Both the position numbers and the translations under genes were made by a program. From Bradyrhizobium mercantei (GTDB lineage Bacteria; Pseudomonadota; Alphaproteobacteria; Rhizobiales; Xanthobacteraceae), in contig NZ_MKFI01000006.1 of the NCBI RefSeq assembly GCF_001982635.1, forward strand, positions 107,113 to 171,112: a stretch of DNA of 64,000 nucleotides, in the 5' to 3' direction. Below are positions 34,280-41,993 of the stretch, one piece after another. Numbering within the stretch: position 1 is the stretch's first letter; each line of letters begins with the position of its first letter. The notes beneath the pieces were generated by a model that was not told the DNA's origin, ran no database searches, and worked only from the letters and a program-made list of their open reading frames with translations.

Positions 34280-34915
34280 ATGCCCCATACATCCGCTTTG
34301 CTCGGCTTTGCGCTCGTCTGCCTCGGCATGGTGCTGACGCCGGGGCCGAACATGATGTACCTGATCTCGCGCTCGATCACGCAAGGGCCGGCGGCCGGCA
34401 TCGTCTCGCTTGGCGGCGTCGCGCTCGGCTTCGTGTTCTACATGCTGTGCGCGGCGTTCGGCATCACCGCGCTGCTGTTTGCTATTCCCTACGCCTATGA
34501 CGCGCTGCGCTTTGCCGGCGCCGGCTATCTGCTGTGGCTGGCGTGGCAGGCGCTGAAGCCCGGCGGCCGCTCGCCGTTCCAGGTCAAGGCGCTGAAGGTC
34601 GACGGCCCGCACAAATTGTTCGCGATGGGCTTCCTCACCAATCTCTTGAACCCGAAGATCGCGATGCTGTATCTCGCGCTGCTGCCGCAGTTCATCGATC
34701 CCGCCGGCGGCAGCGTGCTGTCGCAGTCGCTCGCGCTCGGCTCGATCCAGATCGTGATCAGCGTCAGCGTCAACGCAATGATCGCGCTCGCCGCCGGCTC
34801 GATCGCGGTGTTCCTCGGCACCCGCCCGACCTGGCTCCTGGTGCAGCGCTGGCTGATGGGTACCGTGCTCGCGGGGCTCGCGATGAAGATGGCGCTCGAG
34901 GCAAGGAGAGCGTGA
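34280..34915 (+). CDS. LysE/RhtB family exporter
   Basis: A 211-residue inner-membrane protein with six predicted helices. It begins with the family N-terminus LGFALVCLGMVLTPGPNMMYLISRS, where the TPGPNM motif is diagnostic. The second conserved block is KLFAMGFLTNLLNPKIAMLYLALLPQF. Members export amino acids such as threonine, homoserine, lysine or leucine using the proton gradient; the substrate is not predictable. It is monocistronic, between a composite repeat and a family C palindrome. Confidence 0.88.
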   Translation: MPHTSALLGFALVCLGMVLTPGPNMMYLISRSITQGPAAGIVSLGGVALGFVFYMLCAAFGITALLFAIPYAYDALRFAGAGYLLWLAWQALKPGGRSPFQVKALKVDGPHKLFAMGFLTNLLNPKIAMLYLALLPQFIDPAGGSVLSQSLALGSIQIVISVSVNAMIALAAGSIAVFLGTRPTWLLVQRWLMGTVLAGLAMKMALEARRA

Positions 34916-34922
34916 GCCAACT

Positions 34923-35024
34923 CGTCATGCGCGGGCTTGACCCGCGCATCCATCGCCTGCGCATGCAGGCGCTTGAAGATCTTTGCGAAGAAGATGGATT
35001 GCCGGGTCAAGCCCGGCAATGACG
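34923..35024. repeat. palindromic repeat, family C
   Basis: An inverted repeat of about 102 bp between the convergent LysE and GST genes. Ends are CGTCATGCGCGGGCTTGACC and GGTCAAGCCCGGCAATGACG, with a variable middle. It starts 8 bp after the LysE stop. Confidence 0.85.
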
Positions 35025-35031
35025 CACCCCC

Positions 35032-35658
35032 TCAATCCAGCTTCGCGTCCATCCCGCGCTTCGTCGCGGGGCGGGCCATCAGGGCCTCGTACCAGCGCTT
35101 GACGTTGGGGAAGTCGGCGAGATCGACCTTGTGGCGCGGGTGGCGCCAGGCCCAGCCGAGGATGGCGAAATCGGCGACCGACAGATCGCCGGCGACGAAG
35201 TCGCGGCCGTCGAGCCTGCGATCCAGCACGCCGTAGAGCCGCCGCGTCTCCGCCATGTAGCGCTTCAGGCCGTAGGCGCGGTCCTGCTCGTTCTCCAGCG
35301 CGATGAAATGATGCACCTGGCCCGGCATCGGGCCGAAACCGCCCATCTGCCACATCAGCCACTCATAGACCGGGATCCGCTCCACCAGCGGCTTCGGCAG
35401 GAACTTGCCGGTCTTCTCGCCGAGATAGAGCAGGATCGCACCGGACTCGAAGATGCTGACCGGCTTGCCGCCGGGTCCATCCGGATCGACGATCGCCGGG
35501 ATCTTGTTGTTCGGGCTGATCGCGAGGAAGCCGGGCGCCATCTGCTCACCCTTGCCGATGTTCACCGGGATCACCTTGTAGGGCAGCCCCATTTCCTCCA
35601 GCGCCACCGAGATCTTGCGGCCATTGGGCGTGTTCCAGGTGTGCAGCTCGATGGTCAT
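35032..35658 (-). CDS. glutathione S-transferase, YfcG/Nu-class-like
   Basis: A 208-residue protein. The N-terminal thioredoxin-fold domain starts MTIELHTWNTPNGRKISVAL; the TPNGRK segment is characteristic of the YfcG/YghU (Nu) class, which binds glutathione disulfide and has disulfide-bond reductase activity. NKIPAIVDPDG is the cis-proline region and FESGAILLYLGEKTG the glutathione gamma-Glu contact. The helical C-terminal domain contains FVAGDLSVADFAILGWAW. It acts in the cytoplasm in thiol or peroxide stress. It is transcribed toward a palindromic repeat and the LysE gene. Confidence 0.9.
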   Translation of the reverse strand: MTIELHTWNTPNGRKISVALEEMGLPYKVIPVNIGKGEQMAPGFLAISPNNKIPAIVDPDGPGGKPVSIFESGAILLYLGEKTGKFLPKPLVERIPVYEWLMWQMGGFGPMPGQVHHFIALENEQDRAYGLKRYMAETRRLYGVLDRRLDGRDFVAGDLSVADFAILGWAWRHPRHKVDLADFPNVKRWYEALMARPATKRGMDAKLD

Positions 35659-35882
35659 TTCCGCTTCCCGTGCAAGTGTTTGGCCGAGTGTTTCGCCGAG
35701 TGTTTGGCGCTTGCTTTAGGGGGAAGCCGGTGACGGCACAACCCGCGCTTTCCGCACACGGCTGCGCTGAAATGGCGGCGCAGGCACTGTTGACGGCGGG
35801 ATTTACCCGCTGGAATGTGCCTGTAACCGCCGATAGATTGCCGGCCGCCTCAAACCCTCAAGACCCCCAAAGGGAAAAGCCT

Positions 35883-36446
35883 TTGTCCAAATCAGCCTCC
35901 CGCGCCCGCCTCGCCGAGATCATCCGCAAGCGCTCGTTCGGCCGCGGCGAGATCACCCTGGCGTCGGGCCGCAAGAGCGACTTCTATTTCAACCTGAAGC
36001 CGACCATGCTCGATCCCGAAGGCGCGGCGCTGCTCGCCGAACTCACCTATGAGGCGCTGAAGGACGACAAGCTCGATTTCGTCGGCGGGCTCGAGATGGG
36101 CGCCGTGCCGCTCGCCGGCGCCATTGCGCAGCTGTCCTGGCTGAAGGGCCATCCGATCGCCGCGTTCTTCGTGCGCAAGAAGCCGAAGGAGCACGGCGCG
36201 CGGCTCGCCGTCGAGGGGCTCGCCAAGGGCGAGAGCTTGGCCGGCAAGCGCATCGTCATCGTCGAGGACGTCACCACGACCGGGGGCTCGGCGCTGAAGG
36301 CGGTGGAAGCGGTGCGCGAGGCCGGCGGCGAGATCGCGCTGGTCTTCACCATGGTCGACCGCGAGGAAGGCGCCACCGAGACCTTTGCCGAAGCCGGCTT
36401 GCAATTCCGCGCGCTCTACAAGGCCGGCGAGTTCCTGAAGGACTGA
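35883..36446 (+). CDS. pyrE: orotate phosphoribosyltransferase
   Basis: A 187-residue enzyme of the short alphaproteobacterial PyrE type. It converts orotate and PRPP to OMP in UMP synthesis. Features are ITLASGRKSDFYFNLKPTML near the N-terminus, FFVRKKPKEHG (mobile loop, which completes the active site in the dimer), and the PRPP-binding motif IVIVEDVTTTGGSAL at about residues 121-135. A TTG start at 35883 is chosen because AGGGA lies before it and it matches the family N-terminus (SKSASRARLAEIIRK). An in-frame ATG at 35772 would add 37 residues without similarity. Confidence 0.9.
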   Translation: MSKSASRARLAEIIRKRSFGRGEITLASGRKSDFYFNLKPTMLDPEGAALLAELTYEALKDDKLDFVGGLEMGAVPLAGAIAQLSWLKGHPIAAFFVRKKPKEHGARLAVEGLAKGESLAGKRIVIVEDVTTTGGSALKAVEAVREAGGEIALVFTMVDREEGATETFAEAGLQFRALYKAGEFLKD

Positions 36447-36459
36447 CGGTCTTTCGTCT

Positions 36460-36566
36460 CCCTCGCCCCGTTCGTGAATGTGGTGAGACCTGTACCCCCT
36501 CACCCGGATCGCATTTCGCTTCGCTCATGCAATCCGACCTCTCCCCGCAGGCGGGGGCGAGGTAAG
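36460..36566. repeat. imperfect GC-rich inverted repeat
   Basis: CTCCCTCGCCCC near 36460 pairs with GGGGGCGAGG near 36553-36563, with an AATGCGATC-like inner part. It resembles an eroded family A element. It occupies most of the gap after pyrE, together with about 160 bp in which nothing was recognised. Confidence 0.45.
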
Positions 36567-36728
36567 AAAGACTCGCGTGATCCCCGCCCTCTTCTTGTGA
36601 CGCCGTCACGCCCAATCAATCGCTCGTTTACCATCCCGTCTTAAGGTGAATCCGCCGGGGCACCTTGTCGCCGCGGCGTGGCGCGTCGGGTGGAGTTGGC
36701 GTTGCGTACAGAGTTGAGTGATCGGCGC

Positions 36729-37526
36729 ATGCGGCGCCGCGTGGTGCTTGCCGCCGCCGCCTTTGCGGGTTCCGTCCTGGTCGTGCCCGCGCCCGTCTCG
36801 GCCGAAGGGCTGTTCGACTTCTTCTTCGGCGGTGCCCAGAAGCAGCAGGGCCGGCAGGCCCCGCCGCAAGCCAATTTCTTCGCCGATCCGTTCGGCCTCA
36901 ACCAGCAGCCCGAGCGGCAGACATCCGCCCCCGCCTCGGCGCCGCGCGTCGCCGGTTCCGGGCCGGCCTATTGCGTGCGCACCTGCGACGGCAAGTATTT
37001 CCCGCTGACGATGCGCGGCAACGCGACACCGGCACAGCTCTGCCAGGCCTTCTGTCCGGCGAGCGCCACCAAGGTCTATTACGGCAGCCACATCGACAGC
37101 TCCGCCTCGAGCACGGGCGAGCGCTACGCCGACAGCGAGAATGCCTTCGCCTATCGCAAGGCGCTGCGCGCCGACTGCACCTGCAACGGCCGCGATCCGG
37201 CGGGGCTCGCGCCGGTCGACCTCGCGCTCGATGCCTCGCTTAAGGCCGGCGACGTGATCGCGACCACCGACGGGCTGGTCGCCTATACCGGCGTCCGCGT
37301 CGGCAACGAGCAGTCGTTCGACTTCACGCCGGTCGCCTCCTATCCCGGATTGACCGCGGCGGTCCGCGCGCGGCTCGGCGAGATGAAGGTTGCGCCGGTC
37401 AGCGCCGAACTCGCCAGCGATGCGCCGCTGACGGAGACCAGAAGCGATGCCGCGCCGCCGGCGCCGTCGTCGGTGGTTCCGAAGGGCAATGCCGCAAAGC
37501 CCGCCAAGCGGGCCGAGGCGAACTGA
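36729..37526 (+). CDS. DUF2865 family exported protein
   Basis: A protein of about 265 residues with a signal peptide (MRRRVVLAAAAFAGSVLVVPAPVSA). The core (about 75-195) carries the DUF2865 pattern: YCVRTCDGKYFPLTMRGNATP, LCQAFCPAS, KVYYGSHID, ADCTCNGRDP and LDASLKAGDVIATTDGLVAY. Six cysteines probably form disulfides. The C-terminal 70 residues are a low-complexity Ala/Pro/Lys tail. The family is common in Rhizobiales and has no established function. The start is uncertain: the same frame opens to a GTG at 36678, and neither start has a strong ribosome site. Confidence 0.8.
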   Translation: MRRRVVLAAAAFAGSVLVVPAPVSAEGLFDFFFGGAQKQQGRQAPPQANFFADPFGLNQQPERQTSAPASAPRVAGSGPAYCVRTCDGKYFPLTMRGNATPAQLCQAFCPASATKVYYGSHIDSSASSTGERYADSENAFAYRKALRADCTCNGRDPAGLAPVDLALDASLKAGDVIATTDGLVAYTGVRVGNEQSFDFTPVASYPGLTAAVRARLGEMKVAPVSAELASDAPLTETRSDAAPPAPSSVVPKGNAAKPAKRAEAN

Positions 37527-37547
37527 CGGCTTGGAGCTGCGCGCCGG

Positions 37548-37979
37548 TCAGCGCGCCACGATGACGCCGATCACGTTCGGCGCAGCCATGTATTTCTCCT
37601 CGATCGCGGCCCGCGCGGCGGCGCGGTTCTCCGGATTGAGGATGCCGCGCTTCTCGGCGAGGATCATCCAGCAATAGCCCCACCAGTCGGTCAGCATGCC
37701 GTGGTCGTCGACGAGATCGTAGCCCTGCTCGCCGGCGAAGATCCGCGCATGCGCTTCATCGAGCGTATCGAGCCAGGCGTGATCCGCGTCCGAGAACAGC
37801 TCGTCGCTGAAATCATCGGTGGTGTAGCCCCAGATCGACATGCAGACCGCGTTGAACTCGCGGTCGAGCTGGTCGTCGTCGATCGGCTGGCGCCGCGAGG
37901 CCTGATGCAGCCGCGACAGCGACCGCGCGAAATCGGCAATCCGGGTCAGAGCGAATTGATCAAAGGCGATGGTGGACAT
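37548..37979 (-). CDS. acidic protein of unknown function
   Basis: A 143-residue soluble, acidic protein starting MSTIAFDQFALTRIADFARS, with GAGG upstream. It is rich in Trp, Asp and Tyr (MLTDWWGYCWMILAEKRG, ADHAWLDTLDEAH) and looks mostly helical. It has no signal peptide or membrane segment. I do not recognise the family. It is convergent with the DUF2865 gene (21-bp gap). Confidence 0.65.
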   Translation of the reverse strand: MSTIAFDQFALTRIADFARSLSRLHQASRRQPIDDDQLDREFNAVCMSIWGYTTDDFSDELFSDADHAWLDTLDEAHARIFAGEQGYDLVDDHGMLTDWWGYCWMILAEKRGILNPENRAAARAAIEEKYMAAPNVIGVIVAR

Positions 37980-38118
37980 GTAGTCCTCGCGGAGACTTGG
38001 AGACCATAGATATTGTGTCGGCAAGAGCGCCGAATCACAATGATATATCAAAGACTTGCTAAAGTGTTCTTAATTCGTTCTGATTGATTTATGGATGGTT
38101 TACAGACGGCCCCCGGAG

Positions 38119-38154
38119 CGTCGTCCTGGCGAAAGCCAGGACCCATTACCCCAA
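38119..38154 (+). repeat. left 36-bp inverted repeat (REP-like hairpin) of the GIY-YIG unit
   Basis: It contains CGTC, then the hairpin at 38123-38142 (arms GTCCTGGC and GCCAGGAC, loop GAAA), then the tail CCATTACCCCAA. It is perfectly complementary to 38483-38518. The reading frame of the nuclease is open through it, but the preferred ATG is at 38186. Confidence 0.92.
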
Positions 38155-38185
38155 CAGGCCGACATATCGCGAGCCCTGGCCACGC

Positions 38186-38479
38186 ATGAGCACTGCCGGC
38201 AGCTACTACGTCTACATCCTCGCGAGCCGCCATCACGGAACGATCTATGTCGGCGTCACCAACGATCTTGGCGCGAGGCTCGAACTGCACCGTTCGGGCC
38301 GAGGCTCCAAGTTTGTCTACAAATACCGGGTGTTCCGTCTCGTGCATGTCGAGGAATTCGCGACACCGCAGGAAGCGATCGCGCGCGAGAAGCAGCTGAA
38401 GTTCTGGAAGCGCGATTGGAAGATCAAGCTGATTGAAGCGGAAAATCCTGACTGGAACGACCGGTCGGGCCTCATCTGA
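38186..38479 (+). CDS. GIY-YIG nuclease family protein
   Basis: A 97-residue single-domain endonuclease of the UvrC-N-terminal fold. The GIY-YIG motif is YYVYILAS (Tyr7-Tyr9) with GTIYVGVTNDL following. The catalytic Arg is in NDLGARLELH, with His and Lys/Tyr residues after it. The catalytic Glu is in QEAIAREKQLKFW. The end (KRDWKIKLIEAENPDWND) is typical of the small stand-alone family widespread in rhizobia. The fold cuts DNA with one metal ion. The gene fills the space between the two inverted repeats, and its stop is 3 bp from the right one, which suggests that the gene and the repeats move or are maintained together. Confidence 0.9.
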   Translation: MSTAGSYYVYILASRHHGTIYVGVTNDLGARLELHRSGRGSKFVYKYRVFRLVHVEEFATPQEAIAREKQLKFWKRDWKIKLIEAENPDWNDRSGLI

Positions 38480-38482
38480 CAC

Positions 38483-38518
38483 TTGGGGTAATGGGTCCTG
38501 GCTTTCGCCAGGACGACG
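38483..38518 (-). repeat. right 36-bp inverted repeat of the GIY-YIG unit
   Basis: Exact reverse complement of 38119-38154, with hairpin at 38495-38514 (loop TTTC on this strand). It begins 3 bp after the nuclease stop codon and could also serve as its terminator. Confidence 0.92.
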
Positions 38519-38577
38519 ATGTGGCGCGACCGAGCATCATCGCCCTGTCACGGATAAGGCTGCCCCTAAAGCAATTC

Positions 38578-38602
38578 GGGCCGCTGACTAGGTCAGCGGC
38601 CC
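38578..38602. terminator. strong hairpin, possible terminator
   Basis: A perfect 11-bp stem, GGGCCGCTGAC/GTCAGCGGCCC, with loop TAG, flanked by GCAATT and AATTGC that extend the pairing imperfectly. It lies downstream of the minus-strand secreted-protein gene (ends 38754) and of the GIY-YIG unit. There is no clear T-run on either strand, so termination is only likely, not certain. The rest of the 38519-38753 gap shows nothing recognisable. Confidence 0.45.
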
Positions 38603-38753
38603 GGGGAAAATTGCTTCGGAATGAAATGCGTCGGAGCTAAAAATGTTGCCCGCCCCACGAGCGACAGGTGTGGTTGTAAAGAACTCCTTAAGTTCTGGGA
38701 ATCCGTATCACCACGGTGTTCCCGATTCGCGCGAGCGCGCGCTGCGCGGCGCC

Positions 38754-38987
38754 TTAATTCGCCGCCGACAGCAGTTTGTCGCCGCAGGCATTTGCGTAGA
38801 ACTTGCCGCCGCATTGCCGCTTGATGGCGGCGCAGCGCGCAGTCGGCGAGGCATTCTGCACCACGCTGAAGCTGCAGCTCAGGCCGTCGGCGCTGCGGCC
38901 GGGCTTGCCCGCTGCATAGGCTGCGCTGGTGGCCGTGATGCACACCACGAGCAAGGCCGCGGCCGCGATCTCGATCAACAGTCTCAT
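38754..38987 (-). CDS. small secreted cysteine-containing protein, unknown function
   Basis: A 77-residue protein. Residues 1-26 are a signal peptide (LLIEIAAAALLVVCITATSAAYAAG). The mature part of about 50 residues has four cysteines (SCSFSVV, RCAAIKRQCGG, NACGD), suggesting two disulfides. GGAGG lies 7 nt upstream of the ATG at 38987. I do not recognise the family. Confidence 0.65.
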   Translation of the reverse strand: MRLLIEIAAAALLVVCITATSAAYAAGKPGRSADGLSCSFSVVQNASPTARCAAIKRQCGGKFYANACGDKLLSAAN

Positions 38988-39234
38988 CACGCATCCTCCG
39001 CCAGATTGTCACAAAAATCCCGGCTTCCGCTGCCCCATCGTAGCCCCGTGCGGGCGGCTCCGGAAGGTTCCCGGAGCGGCCCGGTCCTTGCATAAATTCA
39101 CGGCAGCGCCGGTGTATGGGTATCGTTCCGGTTTCGATTGCCGTGCAAGGCGCGTATCATTGCGCTGGAGTGTGATCGGAAAACCGCGGGAACCGGATTT
39201 CCGGGGGACCACGCTCGAACAAGGAGACGAGATC

Positions 39235-39267
39235 ATGCTGCATGTCGTCGCATCATGGTCCGTTTGA
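39235..39267 (+). CDS. putative 10-residue leader peptide overlapping the glgP start
   Basis: AAGGAGACGAGATC is the best ribosome site before glgP, but it leads to the ATG at 39235, which opens a 10-codon frame, MLHVVASWSV, ending in TGA at 39267. The glgP ATG at 39255 lies inside this frame in another phase. Either the peptide couples translation into glgP, or the annotated glgP start is not the one used. Confidence 0.4.
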   Translation: MLHVVASWSV

Positions 39268-41795
39268 ACGGCAGGGATTGGGCGTTGCAGGAACAAACAA
39301 ATCACCCGGCATTGAACCAGCCGATCGACGAGCTGGCGCTGACCGAGATCAAGAGCGCGATCCTTGCCAAGCTCAGGCTTGCGATCGGCAAGGACGCCAC
39401 CGCTGCGACCAGGCGCGACTGGTACAAGGCCGCGGCGCTGGCGCTGCGCGACCGCATCGTGCACCACTGGCTGACGGCCGAGAAGCAGAGCTACGACGCC
39501 GGCGCCAAGCGCGTCTATTATCTCTCGCTCGAGTTCCTGATCGGCCGGCTGTTCACCGACGCGCTGAACAATATGGGACTGCTGCCGCTGTTCGAGGCCG
39601 CGCTCGGCGACCTCGGCGTCGATCTCTCGGACCTGCGCAAATGCGAGCCGGATGCGGCGCTCGGCAATGGCGGCCTCGGGCGGCTCGCGGCCTGCTTCAT
39701 GGAGAGCATGGCGACGCTCGCGATCCCCGCGACCGGCTACGGCATCCGCTACGATTTCGGCCTGTTCCGCCAGATCATGAACCAGGGCTGGCAGCAGGAA
39801 TATCCCGACGAATGGCTCGCCTTCGGCAATCCCTGGGAATTCCAGCGGCCGGAGGTGGTCTACAACGTCCACTTCGGCGGCCATGTCGAGCATGTCGACG
39901 ACCGTGGCCGCGACCGCGCCACTTGGCATCCGTCGGAAACCGTCGAGGCGATGGCCTACGACACGCCGATCGTCGGCTGGCGCGGCCAGCACGTCAACGC
40001 GCTCCGGCTGTGGTCGGCGCACGCGCCCGATCCGCTCAAGCTCGACGTCTTCAACACCGGCGACTACGTGTCGGCCAGCGCCGAGCAGGCGCGCGCGGAG
40101 GCGATCTGCAAATTCCTCTATCCGAACGACGAGAGCGCGGCGGGCCGCGAGCTGCGGCTGCGCCAGGAATATTTCTTCGTCTCGGCCTCGTTGCAGGATC
40201 TGGTGAATCGGCACCTCGCCTCCGATGGCGGCCTGCGCAACCTCGCGCAGAAGGCAGCCGTACAGCTCAACGACACCCATCCGAGCCTTGCGGTCACCGA
40301 GCTGATGCGCATCCTGGTCGACCTGCACAGCTTCCGCTGGGACGAGGCCTGGAAGATCACCGTCGCGACGCTGTCCTACACCAACCACACGCTGCTGCCG
40401 GAGGCGCTCGAGACCTGGCCGGTCGAACTGTTCGAGCGGCTGCTGCCGCGGCATCTCGAGATCATCTACCGCATCAACGTGGCCCATCTCGCGCTCGCCG
40501 AGGAGCGCTTCCCCGGCGACATCGAATATCGCGCCTCGGTCTCGCTGATCGACGAGCGCAGCGGCCGCCGCGTGCGCATGGGCCAGCTCGCCTTCGTCGG
40601 CTCGCACCGCATCAACGGCGTCTCGGCGATGCATTCCGACCTGATGAAGGAGACCGTGTTCCACGACCTGCATCACCTCTATCCGCAGCGCATCACCAAC
40701 AAGACCAACGGCATCACCTTCCGCCGCTGGCTGATGCTGGCCAATCCGCGGCTGACCGCGCTGCTGCGCGAGACCTGCGGCGAGGCCGTGCTCGACGACT
40801 TCTCGCTGCTCGAGCGGCTCGAGACCCATTCCAGCGATCTGGAATTCCAGAAGCGCTTCCGCGACGTCAAGCATCACAACAAGCTGGCGCTGGCGCGGCT
40901 GATCGGCGAGCGCAACAATGTCAAGGTCGATCCGTCGGCGCTGTTCGACGTCCAGATCAAGCGCATCCACGAATACAAGCGGCAGCTGCTCAACATCCTG
41001 GAGACCATCGCGCTCTATCACGCGATGAAGGACAATCCGGGTGCGAATTGGGTGCCGCGCGTGAAGATTTTCGCGGGCAAGGCGGCGGCGAGCTATCGCT
41101 ACGCCAAGCTGATCATCAAGCTGATCAACGACGTCGCCGAAATCGTCAACAATGACGCCTCGCTCGGCGGCAGGCTGAAGGTCGCCTTCCTCGCCGACTA
41201 CAATGTCAGCCTCGCCGAGGTGATCATTCCGGCTGCCGATCTCTCCGAGCAGATCTCGACCGCCGGCATGGAGGCCTCCGGCACCGGCAACATGAAGCTC
41301 GCACTGAACGGCGCGCTGACGATCGGCACGCTCGACGGCGCCAATATCGAGATCCGCGACGCGGTCGGCCCGGAGAACATCGCGATCTTCGGCCTCGAGG
41401 CCGGCGACGTCATGGTCCGCCGCAAGCAGGGCCTCGATGCCTCTGACGTGATCCGCAAATCGCCGCGGCTCGAGCGCGCGATCCGCGCCGTCGAGAGCGG
41501 CGAGTTCTCGCCGGGCGACGCCGCCCGCTTCGCCTCGATCGGGCACGCGCTGCGCTACCTCGATCACTACATGGTCTCGGCCGACTTCGATTCCTACTAT
41601 GACGCGCAGCGCGGCATCGACGCGCGCTGGCAGGTGGTCCCGGCCTGGACCCGTGCCTCGATCCTCAATGTCGCACGCATGGCGTGGTTCTCCTCCGACC
41701 GCACCATCCGCGAATATGCCGAGGACATCTGGCACGTGCCGGTGCATCCGACCGCACCGCCGCTGCTCGGCATCCCGCGCGAGGCGAAGGGGTAA
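39255..41795 (+). CDS. glgP: glycogen/starch/alpha-glucan phosphorylase
   Basis: An 846-residue enzyme, normal length, that releases glucose-1-phosphate from glycogen. Visible are KRVYYLSLEFLIGR, the glycine-rich ALGNGGLGRLAACFMES, the QIKRIHEYKRQLLN block and the pyridoxal-phosphate lysine, Lys681, in ASGTGNMKLALNGALTIGT. No glgB, glgA, glgC or glgX genes adjoin it. The start ATG at 39255 gives MVRLNGRDWALQEQ; it lacks its own ribosome site, while a strong one serves a tiny overlapping frame at 39235. An alternative TTG start just downstream (LQEQTNHPALNQ) is possible. Confidence 0.95.
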   Translation: MVRLNGRDWALQEQTNHPALNQPIDELALTEIKSAILAKLRLAIGKDATAATRRDWYKAAALALRDRIVHHWLTAEKQSYDAGAKRVYYLSLEFLIGRLFTDALNNMGLLPLFEAALGDLGVDLSDLRKCEPDAALGNGGLGRLAACFMESMATLAIPATGYGIRYDFGLFRQIMNQGWQQEYPDEWLAFGNPWEFQRPEVVYNVHFGGHVEHVDDRGRDRATWHPSETVEAMAYDTPIVGWRGQHVNALRLWSAHAPDPLKLDVFNTGDYVSASAEQARAEAICKFLYPNDESAAGRELRLRQEYFFVSASLQDLVNRHLASDGGLRNLAQKAAVQLNDTHPSLAVTELMRILVDLHSFRWDEAWKITVATLSYTNHTLLPEALETWPVELFERLLPRHLEIIYRINVAHLALAEERFPGDIEYRASVSLIDERSGRRVRMGQLAFVGSHRINGVSAMHSDLMKETVFHDLHHLYPQRITNKTNGITFRRWLMLANPRLTALLRETCGEAVLDDFSLLERLETHSSDLEFQKRFRDVKHHNKLALARLIGERNNVKVDPSALFDVQIKRIHEYKRQLLNILETIALYHAMKDNPGANWVPRVKIFAGKAAASYRYAKLIIKLINDVAEIVNNDASLGGRLKVAFLADYNVSLAEVIIPAADLSEQISTAGMEASGTGNMKLALNGALTIGTLDGANIEIRDAVGPENIAIFGLEAGDVMVRRKQGLDASDVIRKSPRLERAIRAVESGEFSPGDAARFASIGHALRYLDHYMVSADFDSYYDAQRGIDARWQVVPAWTRASILNVARMAWFSSDRTIREYAEDIWHVPVHPTAPPLLGIPREAKG

Positions 41796-41876
41796 TCCCG
41801 GGGCGCGGAAATCGATTACGTCCGACGTCATTGAATTCGGCGCGACAGCCCGCGATATTGCCAGTGAACCTCACGC

Positions 41877-41964
41877 CGTCATTGCGAGGAGCGCAAGCGA
41901 CGAAGCAATCCATGGGGCCCGCAGATGCGGTGCGATGGATTGCTTCGCTTCACTCGCAATGACG
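41877..41964. repeat. palindromic repeat, family D
   Basis: An 88-bp inverted repeat with ends CGTCATTGCGAGGAGCG and CACTCGCAATGACG and inner GAAGCAATCC/GGATTGCTTC. It matches the copy at 23371-23454. It ends 29 bp before the next start codon. Confidence 0.85.
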
Positions 41965-41993
41965 ACGGCAAAGACTGGTATTTAGGGATTTAC

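Larger units (their letters stand above)
38119..38518 (+). mobile_element. 400-bp unit: GIY-YIG nuclease gene inside a perfect 36-bp inverted repeat
   Basis: The two 36-bp ends (38119-38154 and 38483-38518) are exact reverse complements, and identity stops at the next base on both sides. Inside is one gene, a GIY-YIG nuclease, whose stop codon is 3 bp from the right end. Each end contains a hairpin with 8-bp arms GTCCTGGC/GCCAGGAC and a GAAA (or TTTC) loop, flanked by CGTC outside and a CCATTACCCCAA tail inside. The layout resembles REP-bracketed RAYT transposase units, but with a different nuclease. No target-site duplication is evident. Mobility is inferred, not shown. Confidence 0.6.

Noticed and set aside
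36678..36728. A longer N-terminus for the DUF2865 protein from GTG 36678
   Set aside because: It has no ribosome site and would place 17 extra residues before the signal peptide; the ATG at 36729 is preferred but not certain.
39009..41831. A 940-codon minus-strand frame opposite glgP
   Set aside because: It has no motifs and mirrors the codon structure of glycogen phosphorylase; a shadow frame.
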